A stretch of DNA of 64,000 nucleotides from Streptomyces sp. AC1-42W (lineage in GTDB: Bacteria > Actinomycetota > Actinomycetes > Streptomycetales > Streptomycetaceae). Both the position numbers and the translations under genes were made by a program. The notes under the pieces were generated by a model that was not told where the DNA came from, made no database searches, and saw only the letters and a list, made by a program, of their open reading frames with translations. This document shows, piece after piece, positions 43,776 to 52,376 of the stretch (within the stretch, counting starts at the first letter, position 1; the number at the start of each line of letters is the position of its first letter). The stretch covers positions 2,562,001 through 2,626,000 of the forward strand of contig NZ_QKWY01000001.1 of the NCBI RefSeq assembly GCF_003248355.1. The letters are read 5' to 3'.

Positions 43776-46700
43776 GTGCCAGGGTTCACGCATCTGCATA
43801 CCGCCTCCGGGTTCTCCCTGCGGTACGGGGCGTCGCACCCGGAGCGGCTGGCCGCACGCGCCGCCGAGCGGGGCATGGACGCCCTCGCCCTGACCGACCG
43901 GGACACCCTGGCCGGCGCGGTCCGGTTCGCCCGTGCCTGCGCCCGGGAAGGGGTGCGCCCGCTGTTCGGGGTGGACCTCGCGGTGGGTTCGGTGGCCGGG
44001 GAGGCCAGGGCCGCGCCCCGGCCCCGGAACCCGGTGCGCGGCGGTGCCTTTGTCGATGAATCCGCACCCCGTGCGACCTTCCTCGCCCGCGACGGCGCCC
44101 GTGGCTGGGCCGCCCTGTGCCGGCTGGTCACCGCCGCCCACGCCGCCGTTCCCGAGGGTGGCCGGCCCCTGGCCGACCGGTCCGCGCTGCCCGCCGAAGG
44201 GCTCGTCGTGCTGCTCGGCCCCGCCTCCGACGTGGGCCGGGCCCTGTCCGCCGGCCGCCCCGGCCTGGCTGCCGCCCTCCTCGCCCCCTGGCGCGAGCTG
44301 TACGGCGACGCCCTGCGGCTCGAAGCCGTCCACCACGGGCGCACCGGCACCGGGCCCGGCTCGCTGCGGCTCGCCGCCCGTACCGTCGGCCTCGCCGCCG
44401 AACAGGGCGTACGGGCCGTGCTGACCAACGCCGTCCGGTACGCCGACGCCGGACAGGGCCCGGTCGCCGACGTGCTCGACGCCGCCCGCCGGCTCGTCCC
44501 CGTCGACCCGCGCCGCGCCCCGCTCGACAGCGGTGAGCGCTGGCTCAAGGACGCCCGCGCGATGGCGGAGACCGCCGAGCGGATCACCGCCGCCGCCGGA
44601 CTCGGCGCCGGGGCCGGGGCGCGGCTGCTCGCCGGGACCCGGCACACCGCCGAAGCCTGCGCAGTCGATCCCGAGGGGGACGTCGGCCTCGGCTCCGTCC
44701 GCTTCCCCGAGCCCCGCCTCGTCGGCGCGGACCGGCGCACCGCCCAGCGGGTGCTGGCCTCCCGCGCCGCCGCCGGCATGGTGCTGCGCGGCTACGACCG
44801 CAGGCGGGAGTACTGGGACCGGATGCACCACGAGCTGGACATCATCGCCCACCACGGCTTCGCCTCGTACTTCCTGACGGTCGCCCGGGTGGTCGACGAC
44901 GTACGCGCGATGAGGGTGCGGGTGGCCGCCCGCGGCTCCGGGGCCGGTTCGCTGGTCAACCACCTCCTGGGCATCGCCCACGCCGACCCGGTCGAGCACG
45001 GGCTGCTGATGGAGCGCTTCCTGTCCAAGCGGCGCTTCGTGCTGCCCGACATCGACATCGACGTCGAATCGGCCCGCCGGCTCGACGTCTACCGCACGAT
45101 CATCGACCGCTTCGGCGCCGAGCGGGTCGCCACCGTCGCCATGCCCGAGACCTACCGGGTGCGGCACGCCATCCGCGACGTCGGCGCCGCGCTCTCCCTG
45201 AACCCGGCCGAGACCGACCGGCTCGCCAAGGCGTTCCCGCACATCCGGGCCCGCGACGCCCGCGCGGCCATGGAGGAGCTGCCCGAACTGCGCGAGGTGG
45301 CCCGGACCCGGGAGACGTACGGGAGGCTGTGGGAGCTGGTGGAGGCGCTGGACGCGCTGCCGCGCGGGGTCGCCATGCACCCGTGCGGGGTCCTCCTCTC
45401 GGACTCCTCGCTGATGTCCCGTACCCCCGTCGTGCCCACCAGCGGCGAAGGCTTCCCGATGTCCCAGTTCGACAAAGACGACGTGGAGCACCTCGGGCTG
45501 CTCAAGCTCGACGTGCTGGGCGTGCGGATGCAGTCGGCGATGGCGCACGCGGTCGCCGAGGTGAAGCGCGCCTCGGGGCGCGAGGTGGACCTGGACGCCG
45601 TGGCGCCCGGCGACCCGCGCACGTACGAGCTGATCAGGACGGCCGAGACGCTGGGCTGCTTCCAGATCGAGTCGCCCGGCCAGCGGGACCTGGTCGGCAG
45701 GCTCCAGCCGGAGAACTTCCACGACCTGGTGGTCGACATCTCGCTGTTCCGGCCCGGCCCGGTCTCCGCCGACATGGTCCGCCCGTTCATCGAGGCCCGG
45801 CACGGCCGCGCCCCGGTCCGCTACCCGCACCCCGACCTGGCGGAACCGCTGCGCGAGACGTACGGCGTGGTGGTCTTCCACGAACAGGTCATCCAGATCG
45901 TCGACATCATGACCGGCTGCGGCCGCGACGAGGCCGACCGGGTCAGGCGCGGGCTCTCCGACCCCGAGTCGCAGAGCCGGATCAGGGTCTGGTTCGCCCA
46001 GCACGCGGCGGCCCGCGGATACGGGGCCGAGGTCATCGCCCGTGCCTGGGAGATCGTCGAGGCGTTCGGCAGCTACGGCTTCTGCAAGGCGCACGCGGTG
46101 GCCTTCGCGGTGCCCACGTACCAGTCGGCCTGGCTGAAGGCCCACCACCCGGCGGCCTTCTACGCCGGGCTGCTCACCCACGACCCCGGCATGTACCCGA
46201 AGCGGCTGCTGCTCGCCGACGCACGGCGGCGCGGGGTCCCGGTGCTGCCGCTGGACGTGAACCGGTCCGCGGCCACCCATCGAATCGAACTGATGTCTGA
46301 TGAGGGAGCGGATGAGGGGGTGGCGGAGAAGCGCTGGGGGCTGCGGCTGGCGCTCTCGGACGTCCACGGGATCAGCGAGGCCGAGGTCGCCCGGATCGAG
46401 GACGGGCAGCCCTACGGCTCCCTGCTGGACTTCTGGCAGCGGGCCCGTCCCGGCCGGCCTGTCGCCGAACGGCTGGCGCGCGTCGGCGCGCTGGACGCGT
46501 TCGGGGCCAACCGCCGCGATCTGCTGCTGCACCTGTCCGAACTGCACCGCGCCCGGCGGGGCGCGGGTTCCGGCGGCGCCGGTGCGCAGCTCCCGCTCGA
46601 CGGCGGGCACCGCACCGCGCCCGTCGGCCTGCCCGACCTCAACGAGGCGGAACGGCTCAGCGCCGAACTGGGCGTGCTGAGCATGGACGTCTCGCGCCAT

Positions 46701-47279
46701 CTGATGAGCGATCACCACGCCTTCCTCAAGGAGCTCGGCGCGGTCTCGGCCAAGCGGCTGCGCGAGGCGCGGCACGGGGAGACGGTGCTGGTCGCGGGCG
46801 CCAAGGCGGCGACCCAGACCCCGCCCGTCCGCTCCGGCCGCCGGGTCGTCTTCACCACCCTGGACGACGGTACGGGCCTGGTCGACCTGGCCTTCTTCGA
46901 CGACAGCCACGCCGCCTGCGCGCACACCGTCTTCCACTCCTGGCTGCTGCTGGTGCGCGGGGTGGTGCAGCGGCGCGGGTCCCGCAGCCTGAGCGTCGTC
47001 GGCGCGGCCGCCTGGGACCTCGCGGAGCTGGCCGAACTGCGGCGCACCGGTGGGCTCGACGCGGTCGCGGCCCGACTGGCGCAGGTGCCCGAGCCCGGGT
47101 CCGGGTCCGGGTCCGGGTCCGGGTCCCGCGATGACCCGGCACCGGGCGGCGACGGAGGCCGCCGCATCCGGATGTCCACCGGTTACGAGATGAACCCGTG
47201 GGCCGACCTCAAGCCGCCGGGCGAGGGGCTGCCCACCGGCCGGAAGCTGTGGCACCGGAGCCCGGGGAGCGCGGGATGA
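43776..47279 (+). CDS. dnaE2: Error-prone DNA polymerase DnaE2 (ImuC)
   Basis: C-family polymerase for mutagenic lesion bypass. 1167 residues. N-terminal PHP domain (FTHLHTASGFSLRYGASHPERL), palm with catalytic acids in VLPDIDIDVESARR (about 424-437), VVFHEQVIQIVDIMTGCGRDEADRVRRGLS, a helix-hairpin-helix region and C-terminal OB fold (VVFTTLDDGTGLVDLAFFDD). GTG 43776 follows AGGAGG with 5 nt spacing; ATG 43722 is in frame but less well placed. A Gly-Ser run near the C-terminus comes from a hexanucleotide repeat. ATGA overlap with the next gene. Confidence 0.95.
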   Translation: MPGFTHLHTASGFSLRYGASHPERLAARAAERGMDALALTDRDTLAGAVRFARACAREGVRPLFGVDLAVGSVAGEARAAPRPRNPVRGGAFVDESAPRATFLARDGARGWAALCRLVTAAHAAVPEGGRPLADRSALPAEGLVVLLGPASDVGRALSAGRPGLAAALLAPWRELYGDALRLEAVHHGRTGTGPGSLRLAARTVGLAAEQGVRAVLTNAVRYADAGQGPVADVLDAARRLVPVDPRRAPLDSGERWLKDARAMAETAERITAAAGLGAGAGARLLAGTRHTAEACAVDPEGDVGLGSVRFPEPRLVGADRRTAQRVLASRAAAGMVLRGYDRRREYWDRMHHELDIIAHHGFASYFLTVARVVDDVRAMRVRVAARGSGAGSLVNHLLGIAHADPVEHGLLMERFLSKRRFVLPDIDIDVESARRLDVYRTIIDRFGAERVATVAMPETYRVRHAIRDVGAALSLNPAETDRLAKAFPHIRARDARAAMEELPELREVARTRETYGRLWELVEALDALPRGVAMHPCGVLLSDSSLMSRTPVVPTSGEGFPMSQFDKDDVEHLGLLKLDVLGVRMQSAMAHAVAEVKRASGREVDLDAVAPGDPRTYELIRTAETLGCFQIESPGQRDLVGRLQPENFHDLVVDISLFRPGPVSADMVRPFIEARHGRAPVRYPHPDLAEPLRETYGVVVFHEQVIQIVDIMTGCGRDEADRVRRGLSDPESQSRIRVWFAQHAAARGYGAEVIARAWEIVEAFGSYGFCKAHAVAFAVPTYQSAWLKAHHPAAFYAGLLTHDPGMYPKRLLLADARRRGVPVLPLDVNRSAATHRIELMSDEGADEGVAEKRWGLRLALSDVHGISEAEVARIEDGQPYGSLLDFWQRARPGRPVAERLARVGALDAFGANRRDLLLHLSELHRARRGAGSGGAGAQLPLDGGHRTAPVGLPDLNEAERLSAELGVLSMDVSRHLMSDHHAFLKELGAVSAKRLREARHGETVLVAGAKAATQTPPVRSGRRVVFTTLDDGTGLVDLAFFDDSHAACAHTVFHSWLLLVRGVVQRRGSRSLSVVGAAAWDLAELAELRRTGGLDAVAARLAQVPEPGSGSGSGSGSRDDPAPGGDGGRRIRMSTGYEMNPWADLKPPGEGLPTGRKLWHRSPGSAG
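47095..47124 (+). repeat. Hexanucleotide repeat (CCGGGT)x5 inside dnaE2
   Basis: Five perfect tandem copies encode a Gly-Ser run near the DnaE2 C-terminus. Length change by slippage would keep the frame. Confidence 0.9.
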
Positions 47280-48274
47280 ACGGGCGGCCCGGCATTCTCT
47301 GCCTGCGGTTCCGCCGGATCGGCGGCGGGCCCCCGGACGCCGCCGGGTACGCGGGGCTGCTCGCCCTGCTCGGCTCGCTCACCCCGGTCGTGGAGGCGGC
47401 CCCGCCGGACGGGGCGCTGGCCGATGTGCGCGGCGCGCTGCGCTACTTCGGGCGGGACGTCCGGGACCTGGCCTCGGTGATCCGGGTCCGCGCGCTGGCC
47501 CTGTACGGCGTGGACTGCGCGATCGGGGCCGCCCAGAACCCGATGCTGGCCCGGATGGCGCTGCGGCAGGCCGCGCCCGGGACGACCTTCGTGGTGCCCG
47601 AGGGCGGGGTGGCCGGCTTCCTCGCGGACCGGCCGGCCGCCGCGCTGGACGGTGTCGGGCCGGCGACGGCCCGCACCCTGTGCGGGTACGGGCTCGACTC
47701 CGTCGGCCGGATCGCCGCCGCCCCGCTCGCCACCCTCCAGCGGATCACCGGGGCGCGGACCGGGCGCGAGCTGTGGGAGCGGGCGCACGGCATCGACCGC
47801 TCCGCCGTCGTGCCGAACGCCGCCGCCCGCGCGGTCGCCGCCGAACGCACCTTCCCGCGCGACGAGCTGGACCGGGAGCGGCAGCGCGGCGCGCTCATGT
47901 CGCTCACCGAGGAGCTGGGCGCGCGGATGCGCGGCGAGGGGCAGGTGTGCCGTTCGCTCGCGGTCTCGGTGCGCTACGCCGACCGGACCGGCTACGCGAC
48001 GCTGACCCGGAGCCGTACGCTCCGCGAACCCACCGCGCACTCCGCGGAGCTGACCGCGCTCGCGTACCGCATCCACGACTCGTTCGCCCTCCAGCGGGCC
48101 AGGGTGCGCGGGATCGGGCTGCGCGCCGAGGGGCTGGGCGAGGCCGAACGGGCCGCCCGCCAGCTGAGTTTCGACCCGGTGGACGAGCGGGCGCGGCGGA
48201 TCGAGGCGGTCGCGGACCGGCTGCGGGAACGGTTCGGCCCGCGCGCGGTGATGCCGGGACGGCTGGCGGCCTGA
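47276..48274 (+). CDS. Catalytically inactive Y-family polymerase, ImuB-like
   Basis: 332 residues, coupled to dnaE2 by ATGA. It keeps the helix-hairpin-helix thumb (AALDGVGPATARTLCGYGLD, about 122-141) and little-finger DNA-binding part (SLTEELGARMRGEGQVCRSL) of Y-polymerases. The palm acids are missing: ILCLRFRRIG stands where active enzymes have a DMDAFF motif, and ADVRGALRYFG where they have SIDEAFLD. This is the hallmark of ImuB, the adaptor that recruits DnaE2 to the sliding clamp. No clear clamp-binding motif was found at the C-terminus. imuA' is not adjacent. Confidence 0.85.
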   Translation: MNGRPGILCLRFRRIGGGPPDAAGYAGLLALLGSLTPVVEAAPPDGALADVRGALRYFGRDVRDLASVIRVRALALYGVDCAIGAAQNPMLARMALRQAAPGTTFVVPEGGVAGFLADRPAAALDGVGPATARTLCGYGLDSVGRIAAAPLATLQRITGARTGRELWERAHGIDRSAVVPNAAARAVAAERTFPRDELDRERQRGALMSLTEELGARMRGEGQVCRSLAVSVRYADRTGYATLTRSRTLREPTAHSAELTALAYRIHDSFALQRARVRGIGLRAEGLGEAERAARQLSFDPVDERARRIEAVADRLRERFGPRAVMPGRLAA

Positions 48275-48390
48275 GCGGGGCGGGGTGTCATGCCGGCGGG
48301 GCGGCTCCGGGCCGGGCGGCTCGCGGTGCGGTCGGGCGGCGCACTTTTTACCGACGCGTAACTTCCCACTGGACCCTACTCGTGCGTAAT

Positions 48391-48403
48391 TTGGCATGAG
48401 CAC
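48391..48403 (+). promoter_or_regulatory. TTGGCATGAGCAC motif upstream of the secreted lipase gene
   Basis: A 13-mer 84 bp before the lipase start. The same motif with one change (TTGGCATGAACAC) lies 72 bp before the SGNH lipase gene at 58567. Shared position before two secreted lipases suggests a common regulator (inference). Confidence 0.45.
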
Positions 48404-48487
48404 ACAGAAAGACAGCGGAAACTTGTGGTCCGGGCCGCAGGGTGCACAGCCATCGCAACTCCCTTGAGCCGCAAGGAGACCCCCACG

Positions 48488-49387
48488 ATGCTGCCCTGGA
48501 CCCGCGCGCCGCGCTCCCCACGCGCCCGCCGGACACTCGCCGCCCTGCTCCTCGCCGTCGCCGTGGCCGCCACCCCCGCGGCGGCCGCAGCCGCCGCCCC
48601 CACCACCGCGACGGCCACCACCTCGCGCGGCTGGAACGACTACTCCTGCAAGCCCTCCGCCGCCCACCCGCGTCCCGTCGTCCTGGTGCACGGAACCTTC
48701 GGGAACTCGATCGACAACTGGCTCGTCCTCGCCCCCTACCTGGTGAACCGGGGCTACTGCGTCTACTCGCTCGACTACGGCCAACTGCCCGGCGTCCCGG
48801 TCTTCAACGGCCTCGGCCCGATCGACGCGTCGGCCGGACAGCTCGCCGCCTTCGTCGACAAGGTGCTCGCCTCCACCGGCGCGTCCGAGACCGATATCGT
48901 CGGCCACTCCCAGGGCGGCATGATGCCGAACTACTACCTGAAGTTCCTCGGCGGAGCCGCCAAGGTCAACGCCCTGATCGGGATCGCCCCCGACAACCAC
49001 GGCACCACCCTGCTCGGCCTGACCAGGCTCCTGCCGTACTTCCCCGGCGCCGGCGACCTGCTCGAAGCCGGTACGCCCGGACTCGCCGACCAGGTGGCCG
49101 GATCGCCCTTCATCACCAAGCTCAACTCCCTGCCGGACACCGTGCCCGGTGTGCGCTACACCGTCATCGCCACCCGCTACGACGAGGTCGTCACCCCGTA
49201 CCGCAGCCAGTTCCTGGACGGGCCGAACGTACGCAACGTCCTCCTCCAGGACCTCTGCCCGCTCGACCTGTCCGAGCACGTGGCGATCGGGACCATCGAC
49301 CGGATCGCCTACCACGAGGTGGCCAACGCCCTGGACCCGGCGCACGCCACCCCCACCACCTGTGCCTCCGTCATCGGCGCGCGCTGA
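48488..49387 (+). CDS. Secreted alpha/beta-hydrolase lipase
   Basis: Extracellular triacylglycerol lipase/esterase, 299 residues. Sec signal peptide: basic start, hydrophobic LAALLLAVAVAATPAAAAAA, cleavage near residues 35-42. The mature enzyme has the oxyanion region VVLVHGTFGNSIDNW, nucleophile Ser in DIVGHSQGGMM, a likely acid in IATRYDEVVTPY and catalytic His near SEHVAIG. Cys pairs (YSC, GYC, DLC, TTC) may form disulfides. ATG 48488 after AAGGAGACCCCCACG. Confidence 0.9.
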   Translation: MLPWTRAPRSPRARRTLAALLLAVAVAATPAAAAAAAPTTATATTSRGWNDYSCKPSAAHPRPVVLVHGTFGNSIDNWLVLAPYLVNRGYCVYSLDYGQLPGVPVFNGLGPIDASAGQLAAFVDKVLASTGASETDIVGHSQGGMMPNYYLKFLGGAAKVNALIGIAPDNHGTTLLGLTRLLPYFPGAGDLLEAGTPGLADQVAGSPFITKLNSLPDTVPGVRYTVIATRYDEVVTPYRSQFLDGPNVRNVLLQDLCPLDLSEHVAIGTIDRIAYHEVANALDPAHATPTTCASVIGAR

Positions 49388-49402
49388 CCCCCGCCGGGCC
49401 CC

Positions 49403-49900
49403 TCACGCCAGCAGCGGGGCGAGGCCGTCCGCCGAGCGGGCCAGCCGCTCCAGCTCGTCCAGGGCGCGCACGGCGGCGCGGGCCGCCTCCGGGTCGCGGC
49501 CGGCCAGTCCGCTCGCGGCGAACTCGTCCTCGTCCAGGCACAGGACGGCGGAGCGGTCGGCCGACACCCACAGGTCGAGGTCCAGGTCCTCGACGACCAG
49601 TTCGGCGTCCCGGACCTCGGCCGGCCGGGTGATGTCGCAGTACCAGCCCTTGAGCTCGCCCGTGCCCGTGCGGACCTCCTTCACCGAGAACCAGGCGTCG
49701 CGCCAGTAGTGCTCGGTGAACACGTCGCCCGGCTCGAACCGTACGAACCCGAAGTCGCGGACGCCCGGGACCGCCCAGGGGGCCCGCACCGTGACCCGGG
49801 TGCCGTCGTCGGCGATCCGCACCGCCGGATAGCGCAGCTTGGTCCGGCCGGCCTTCAGCAGGACGACGGTCAGGGCTCCGTCAGGCGAAGCGGTGGACAT
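49403..49900 (-). CDS. DUF402-family protein
   Basis: 165 residues, cytosolic. DUF402 core: FGFVRFEPGDVFTEHYWRDA, WFSVKEVRTGTGELKGWYCD and the acidic cluster VVEDLDLDLWVSADRSAVLC. Related proteins include nucleoside di/triphosphatases and FomD-like phosphonate enzymes, so a phosphohydrolase is possible; the metal-binding Asp/Glu residues appear present. ATG 49900 lies within the 3' end of the upstream GNAT gene (20-nt overlap), so the pair is co-transcribed. Confidence 0.75.
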   Translation of the reverse strand: MSTASPDGALTVVLLKAGRTKLRYPAVRIADDGTRVTVRAPWAVPGVRDFGFVRFEPGDVFTEHYWRDAWFSVKEVRTGTGELKGWYCDITRPAEVRDAELVVEDLDLDLWVSADRSAVLCLDEDEFAASGLAGRDPEAARAAVRALDELERLARSADGLAPLLA

Positions 49901-50801
49901 GGCGTACCTCCGTGGCACAGATCTCGTAGCCGAACCAGCGGTTGACGGCCAGCATCGGTTCGTTGCCGGCGTCGTTGCCGGTGTACGCGTCGGTGTACCC
50001 GGCGGCGCGCGCCCGGTGCAGCGAGTCGTTCTTCGCGAGCTTGGCGTACCCCCGGCCCCGGTGGGCCCGCCGGGTGCCCGTCATGCCCGACCAGTAGCGG
50101 TCCACCCCGTCGGTGCGCGCGACGCTGAACGCCACCACCTCGCCGTCCGCCACCACGACCGAGGTCAGGGCGTGGTCGAGGCCGGGGTCGTGCCAGGTCC
50201 CGGCGAGCCACTCCTCGTAGTCGTCGAGCACGGACGGCGTGTCGCCGGGCTCGTCCGCGGTGGTCTCGGCGTCCGCCTCGAACAGCGGGCGCGGGTCGCC
50301 GGCGAAGTCCGCGGCCGTCCGCAGCTCCACTCCGGCCGGGAGCTCCTGACGGGGCGGCAGCGTGCCGCGGGCCAGGTCCAGATGGAGGAAGTGGGCCGGC
50401 CGGCCCGGTGTGTAGCCGTGCCGCGCGGCGAACTCCCGGTTGCCGGGCGTGTCCATGACCCAGCTGTGCACCGCGGTCCCGCCGGCCAGGGCCAGATACT
50501 CCTCGGCGGTGCGCAGCAGCAGCGAGCCCGCGCCCCGGCCGGTCCGCTCCGGATGGACGTACGGATTGCAGAACGCCTGTCCGGGCTCGGGGCTGTCGTG
50601 GGCCAGACCGACCTGCGCCGTCCCGATGATCTCGCCGTCCTCCTCGGCGACCAGCGGCCGGGACCGCCGCCCGGCGGGAGCGGCGGCCAGCTCGAAGACG
50701 ACCTGCTCCGGCGTGGTGATCATGTACGGGAGCGCGGCGCGCCGCACCCGCACCCACCCCTCGGCGTCGGCGGGCCGGAAGTCGCGCACGATGACAGTCA
50801 T
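49881..50801 (-). CDS. Tandem GNAT acetyltransferase
   Basis: 306 residues made of two GNAT domains. The first (1-150) has acetyl-CoA loop PYVHPERTGRGAGSLLL; the second (155-306) has GMTGTRRAHRGRGYAKLAKN plus the family end NEPMLAVNRWFGYEI. Both R/Q-x-x-G-x-G/A loops are intact. Such double-domain GNATs include mycothiol synthase (MshD); this one is too unspecific to call it so. The substrate is unknown. Confidence 0.82.
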   Translation of the reverse strand: MTVIVRDFRPADAEGWVRVRRAALPYMITTPEQVVFELAAAPAGRRSRPLVAEEDGEIIGTAQVGLAHDSPEPGQAFCNPYVHPERTGRGAGSLLLRTAEEYLALAGGTAVHSWVMDTPGNREFAARHGYTPGRPAHFLHLDLARGTLPPRQELPAGVELRTAADFAGDPRPLFEADAETTADEPGDTPSVLDDYEEWLAGTWHDPGLDHALTSVVVADGEVVAFSVARTDGVDRYWSGMTGTRRAHRGRGYAKLAKNDSLHRARAAGYTDAYTGNDAGNEPMLAVNRWFGYEICATEVRHVHRFA

Positions 50802-50870
50802 GGCCGGGACCGTACCGGCGCCGCCGCCCCGCACGCCTCCCGATTTCCGTCCGTGGGGGACAATCGGCCC

Positions 50871-51245
50871 GTGACTGCGAACATCACCGTGGACCCGGAA
50901 TCCGGCACCGCCCCTTACGAGCAGCTGCGCGCCCAGATCTCCGAGCAGGCCCGCTCCGGCGTGCTGCCGGTCGGCCACCGGCTCCCGACCGTACGCGGCT
51001 TCGCCGAGGAACTGGGCCTCGCCGCCAACACCGTCGCCAAGGCGTACCGGGCGCTGGAGGCGGACGGCGTCATCGAGACCCGCGGCCGCAACGGCACGTT
51101 CATCGCCGCCGCCGGGGACACCGCCGACCGCAACGCGGCCGCCGCGGCCCGCGCGTACGCCGAACAGGCCCGCCGCCTCGGCCTCTCGCACGCCCGCGCC
51201 CTGGAACTCGCCCAGGACGCGGTACGCGCGGTCTTCGCCGACTGA
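50871..51245 (+). CDS. GntR-family regulator, YtrA/YhcF type
   Basis: 124 residues: N-terminal winged helix (APYEQLRAQISEQARSGVLP, LPTVRGFAEELGLAANTVAK, YRALEADGVIETRGRNGTFI) and a short helical tail for dimerisation without a large ligand domain, as in the YtrA subfamily, which often controls ABC transporter genes. It is convergent with the peptide-transport operon that ends 34 nt away, so control of that operon is possible but not shown. Confidence 0.88.
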   Translation: MTANITVDPESGTAPYEQLRAQISEQARSGVLPVGHRLPTVRGFAEELGLAANTVAKAYRALEADGVIETRGRNGTFIAAAGDTADRNAAAAARAYAEQARRLGLSHARALELAQDAVRAVFAD

Positions 51246-51279
51246 GCGGCGCCCTCCTCCGTCCGCCCCGCGTGCCCCG

Positions 51280-51708
51280 TCACCCCAGGGTGCGGACCAC
51301 CGAGCCGAGCACCTGGTCCATCGGGCAGGGTCCGAACCGCCGTGAGTCGTCGCTGTGCCGGTTGTCCCCGACCACCGCGAGGAAGCCCTCCGGGACCGGC
51401 TCACCGGCGAACGGGTCGCCCGCCAGGGCCACCGCCCGCTTGATGTACCACTCGGTGGCCGCCAGGTCCCCGGTGATCGGCGCCTTGCCCCGCCACGCGG
51501 TGTCCGGCTCCGGGCAGGCGACCACCACGATGCCGCCCTTGCGCACCCCGCGCGTGCCGCGCCGCATCAGCACGCGGGTGCCGGGGGCCAGGGTCGGCAT
51601 CATGCTGTACCCGCGCACCGTCACGGTGACGAAGGTGCGCCGCACCCACCACGCGCCGAGTCCGGCCACCAGTACGGCACCGGCGCACATTACGGCGACG
51701 GACATCAC
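51280..51708 (-). CDS. Minimal S26 signal-peptidase-like protease
   Basis: 142 residues. One N-terminal membrane span (AVMCAGAVLVAGLGAW), then signal-peptidase boxes: catalytic Ser35 in VRGYSMMPTLAPG, general base Lys90 in EWYIKRAVALAGD, and VVGDNRHSDDSRRFG. It is shorter than housekeeping SipW/SipX enzymes and is last in a 4-nt-overlapping operon with two ABC proteins, so I propose that it processes the exported cysteine-rich peptide (inference). Start GTG 51708 or ATG 51705, both at the ATPase stop. Confidence 0.85.
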   Translation of the reverse strand: MMSVAVMCAGAVLVAGLGAWWVRRTFVTVTVRGYSMMPTLAPGTRVLMRRGTRGVRKGGIVVVACPEPDTAWRGKAPITGDLAATEWYIKRAVALAGDPFAGEPVPEGFLAVVGDNRHSDDSRRFGPCPMDQVLGSVVRTLG

Positions 51709-52376
51709 GAGACCCGCCCGTCCCGCACCCGGATCACCCGGTCGCAGCGCTCCACCACCTGGGCGTCGTGCGTGGCCAGCACCACCGTGGTGCCGTGTCG
51801 TTCGCGCAGCCCGGCCAGCAGATCGAGGACGTCCCCGCCCGATCGCGAGTCCAGGTTGCCCGTGGGCTCGTCCGCGAGGACCAGCCGCGGACCGCCGATC
51901 AGAGCGCGGGCGATGGCCACCCGCTGCTGCTGTCCGCCCGACAGCCTCGACGGCAGCGAATGCTCCCGGCCCTCAAGACCGGCAAAGGCCAGTAGTTCCC
52001 GGGCTCTGGCCCGCCGGTCGAAGTCGACCCGGTGTGGCAGCACCGGCGCGATGACGTTGTCCAGCGCGGTCAGCGAAGGGAGCAGATGGAAGCGCTGGAA
52101 GACGAATCCCACCCGGCGCCGGTAGGCGGCCAGCCGCGCGCGGTTCATCGAGGTGATGCGCTCCCCGTCGACGTCGATGCTCCCCGCATCGGGCCGGTCG
52201 AGCGCGCCCAGCAAGTACAGCAGGGTGGACTTGCCCGACCCCGAGGGGCCGGTGAGCGCGACGAACTCGCCCCGGGCGACTGTCAGATCGATCCCGTCGC
52301 AGGCGCGGACCGGTGAGCCGGAGCCGGCCCCGTACGTCTTGGAGAGGGAGCTGACCTCGATCATCGCGGCGCTCAC
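51705..52376 (-). CDS. LolD/MacB-type ABC transporter ATPase
   Basis: 223 residues. Walker A GPSGSGKST (43-51), Q-loop FVFQRFHLLPSL, signature LSGGQQQRVAIARAL (about 144), Walker B LVLADEPTGNLD. This class pairs with FtsX-fold permeases, here most likely the 888-residue permease at 55320-57986 in the same gene set. Coupled to both neighbours by 4-nt overlaps. Probable role: peptide extrusion or immunity, as in BceAB/MacB systems (inference). Confidence 0.92.
   Translation of the reverse strand: MSAAMIEVSSLSKTYGAGSGSPVRACDGIDLTVARGEFVALTGPSGSGKSTLLYLLGALDRPDAGSIDVDGERITSMNRARLAAYRRRVGFVFQRFHLLPSLTALDNVIAPVLPHRVDFDRRARARELLAFAGLEGREHSLPSRLSGGQQQRVAIARALIGGPRLVLADEPTGNLDSRSGGDVLDLLAGLRERHGTTVVLATHDAQVVERCDRVIRVRDGRVS

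Noticed and set aside
42594..47255. A 1553-codon open frame on the minus strand opposite dnaE2
   Set aside because: Only its 3' 1 kb (the YhgE-like gene) has protein character. The rest is a GC-rich antisense shadow of dnaE2 with Gly/Pro/Arg/His-rich nonsense composition.
50871..51245. GntR gene as definite regulator of the peptide operon
   Set aside because: It is convergent and its promoter is separate; YtrA-type proteins often control ABC genes, but there is no direct sequence link such as a shared operator.
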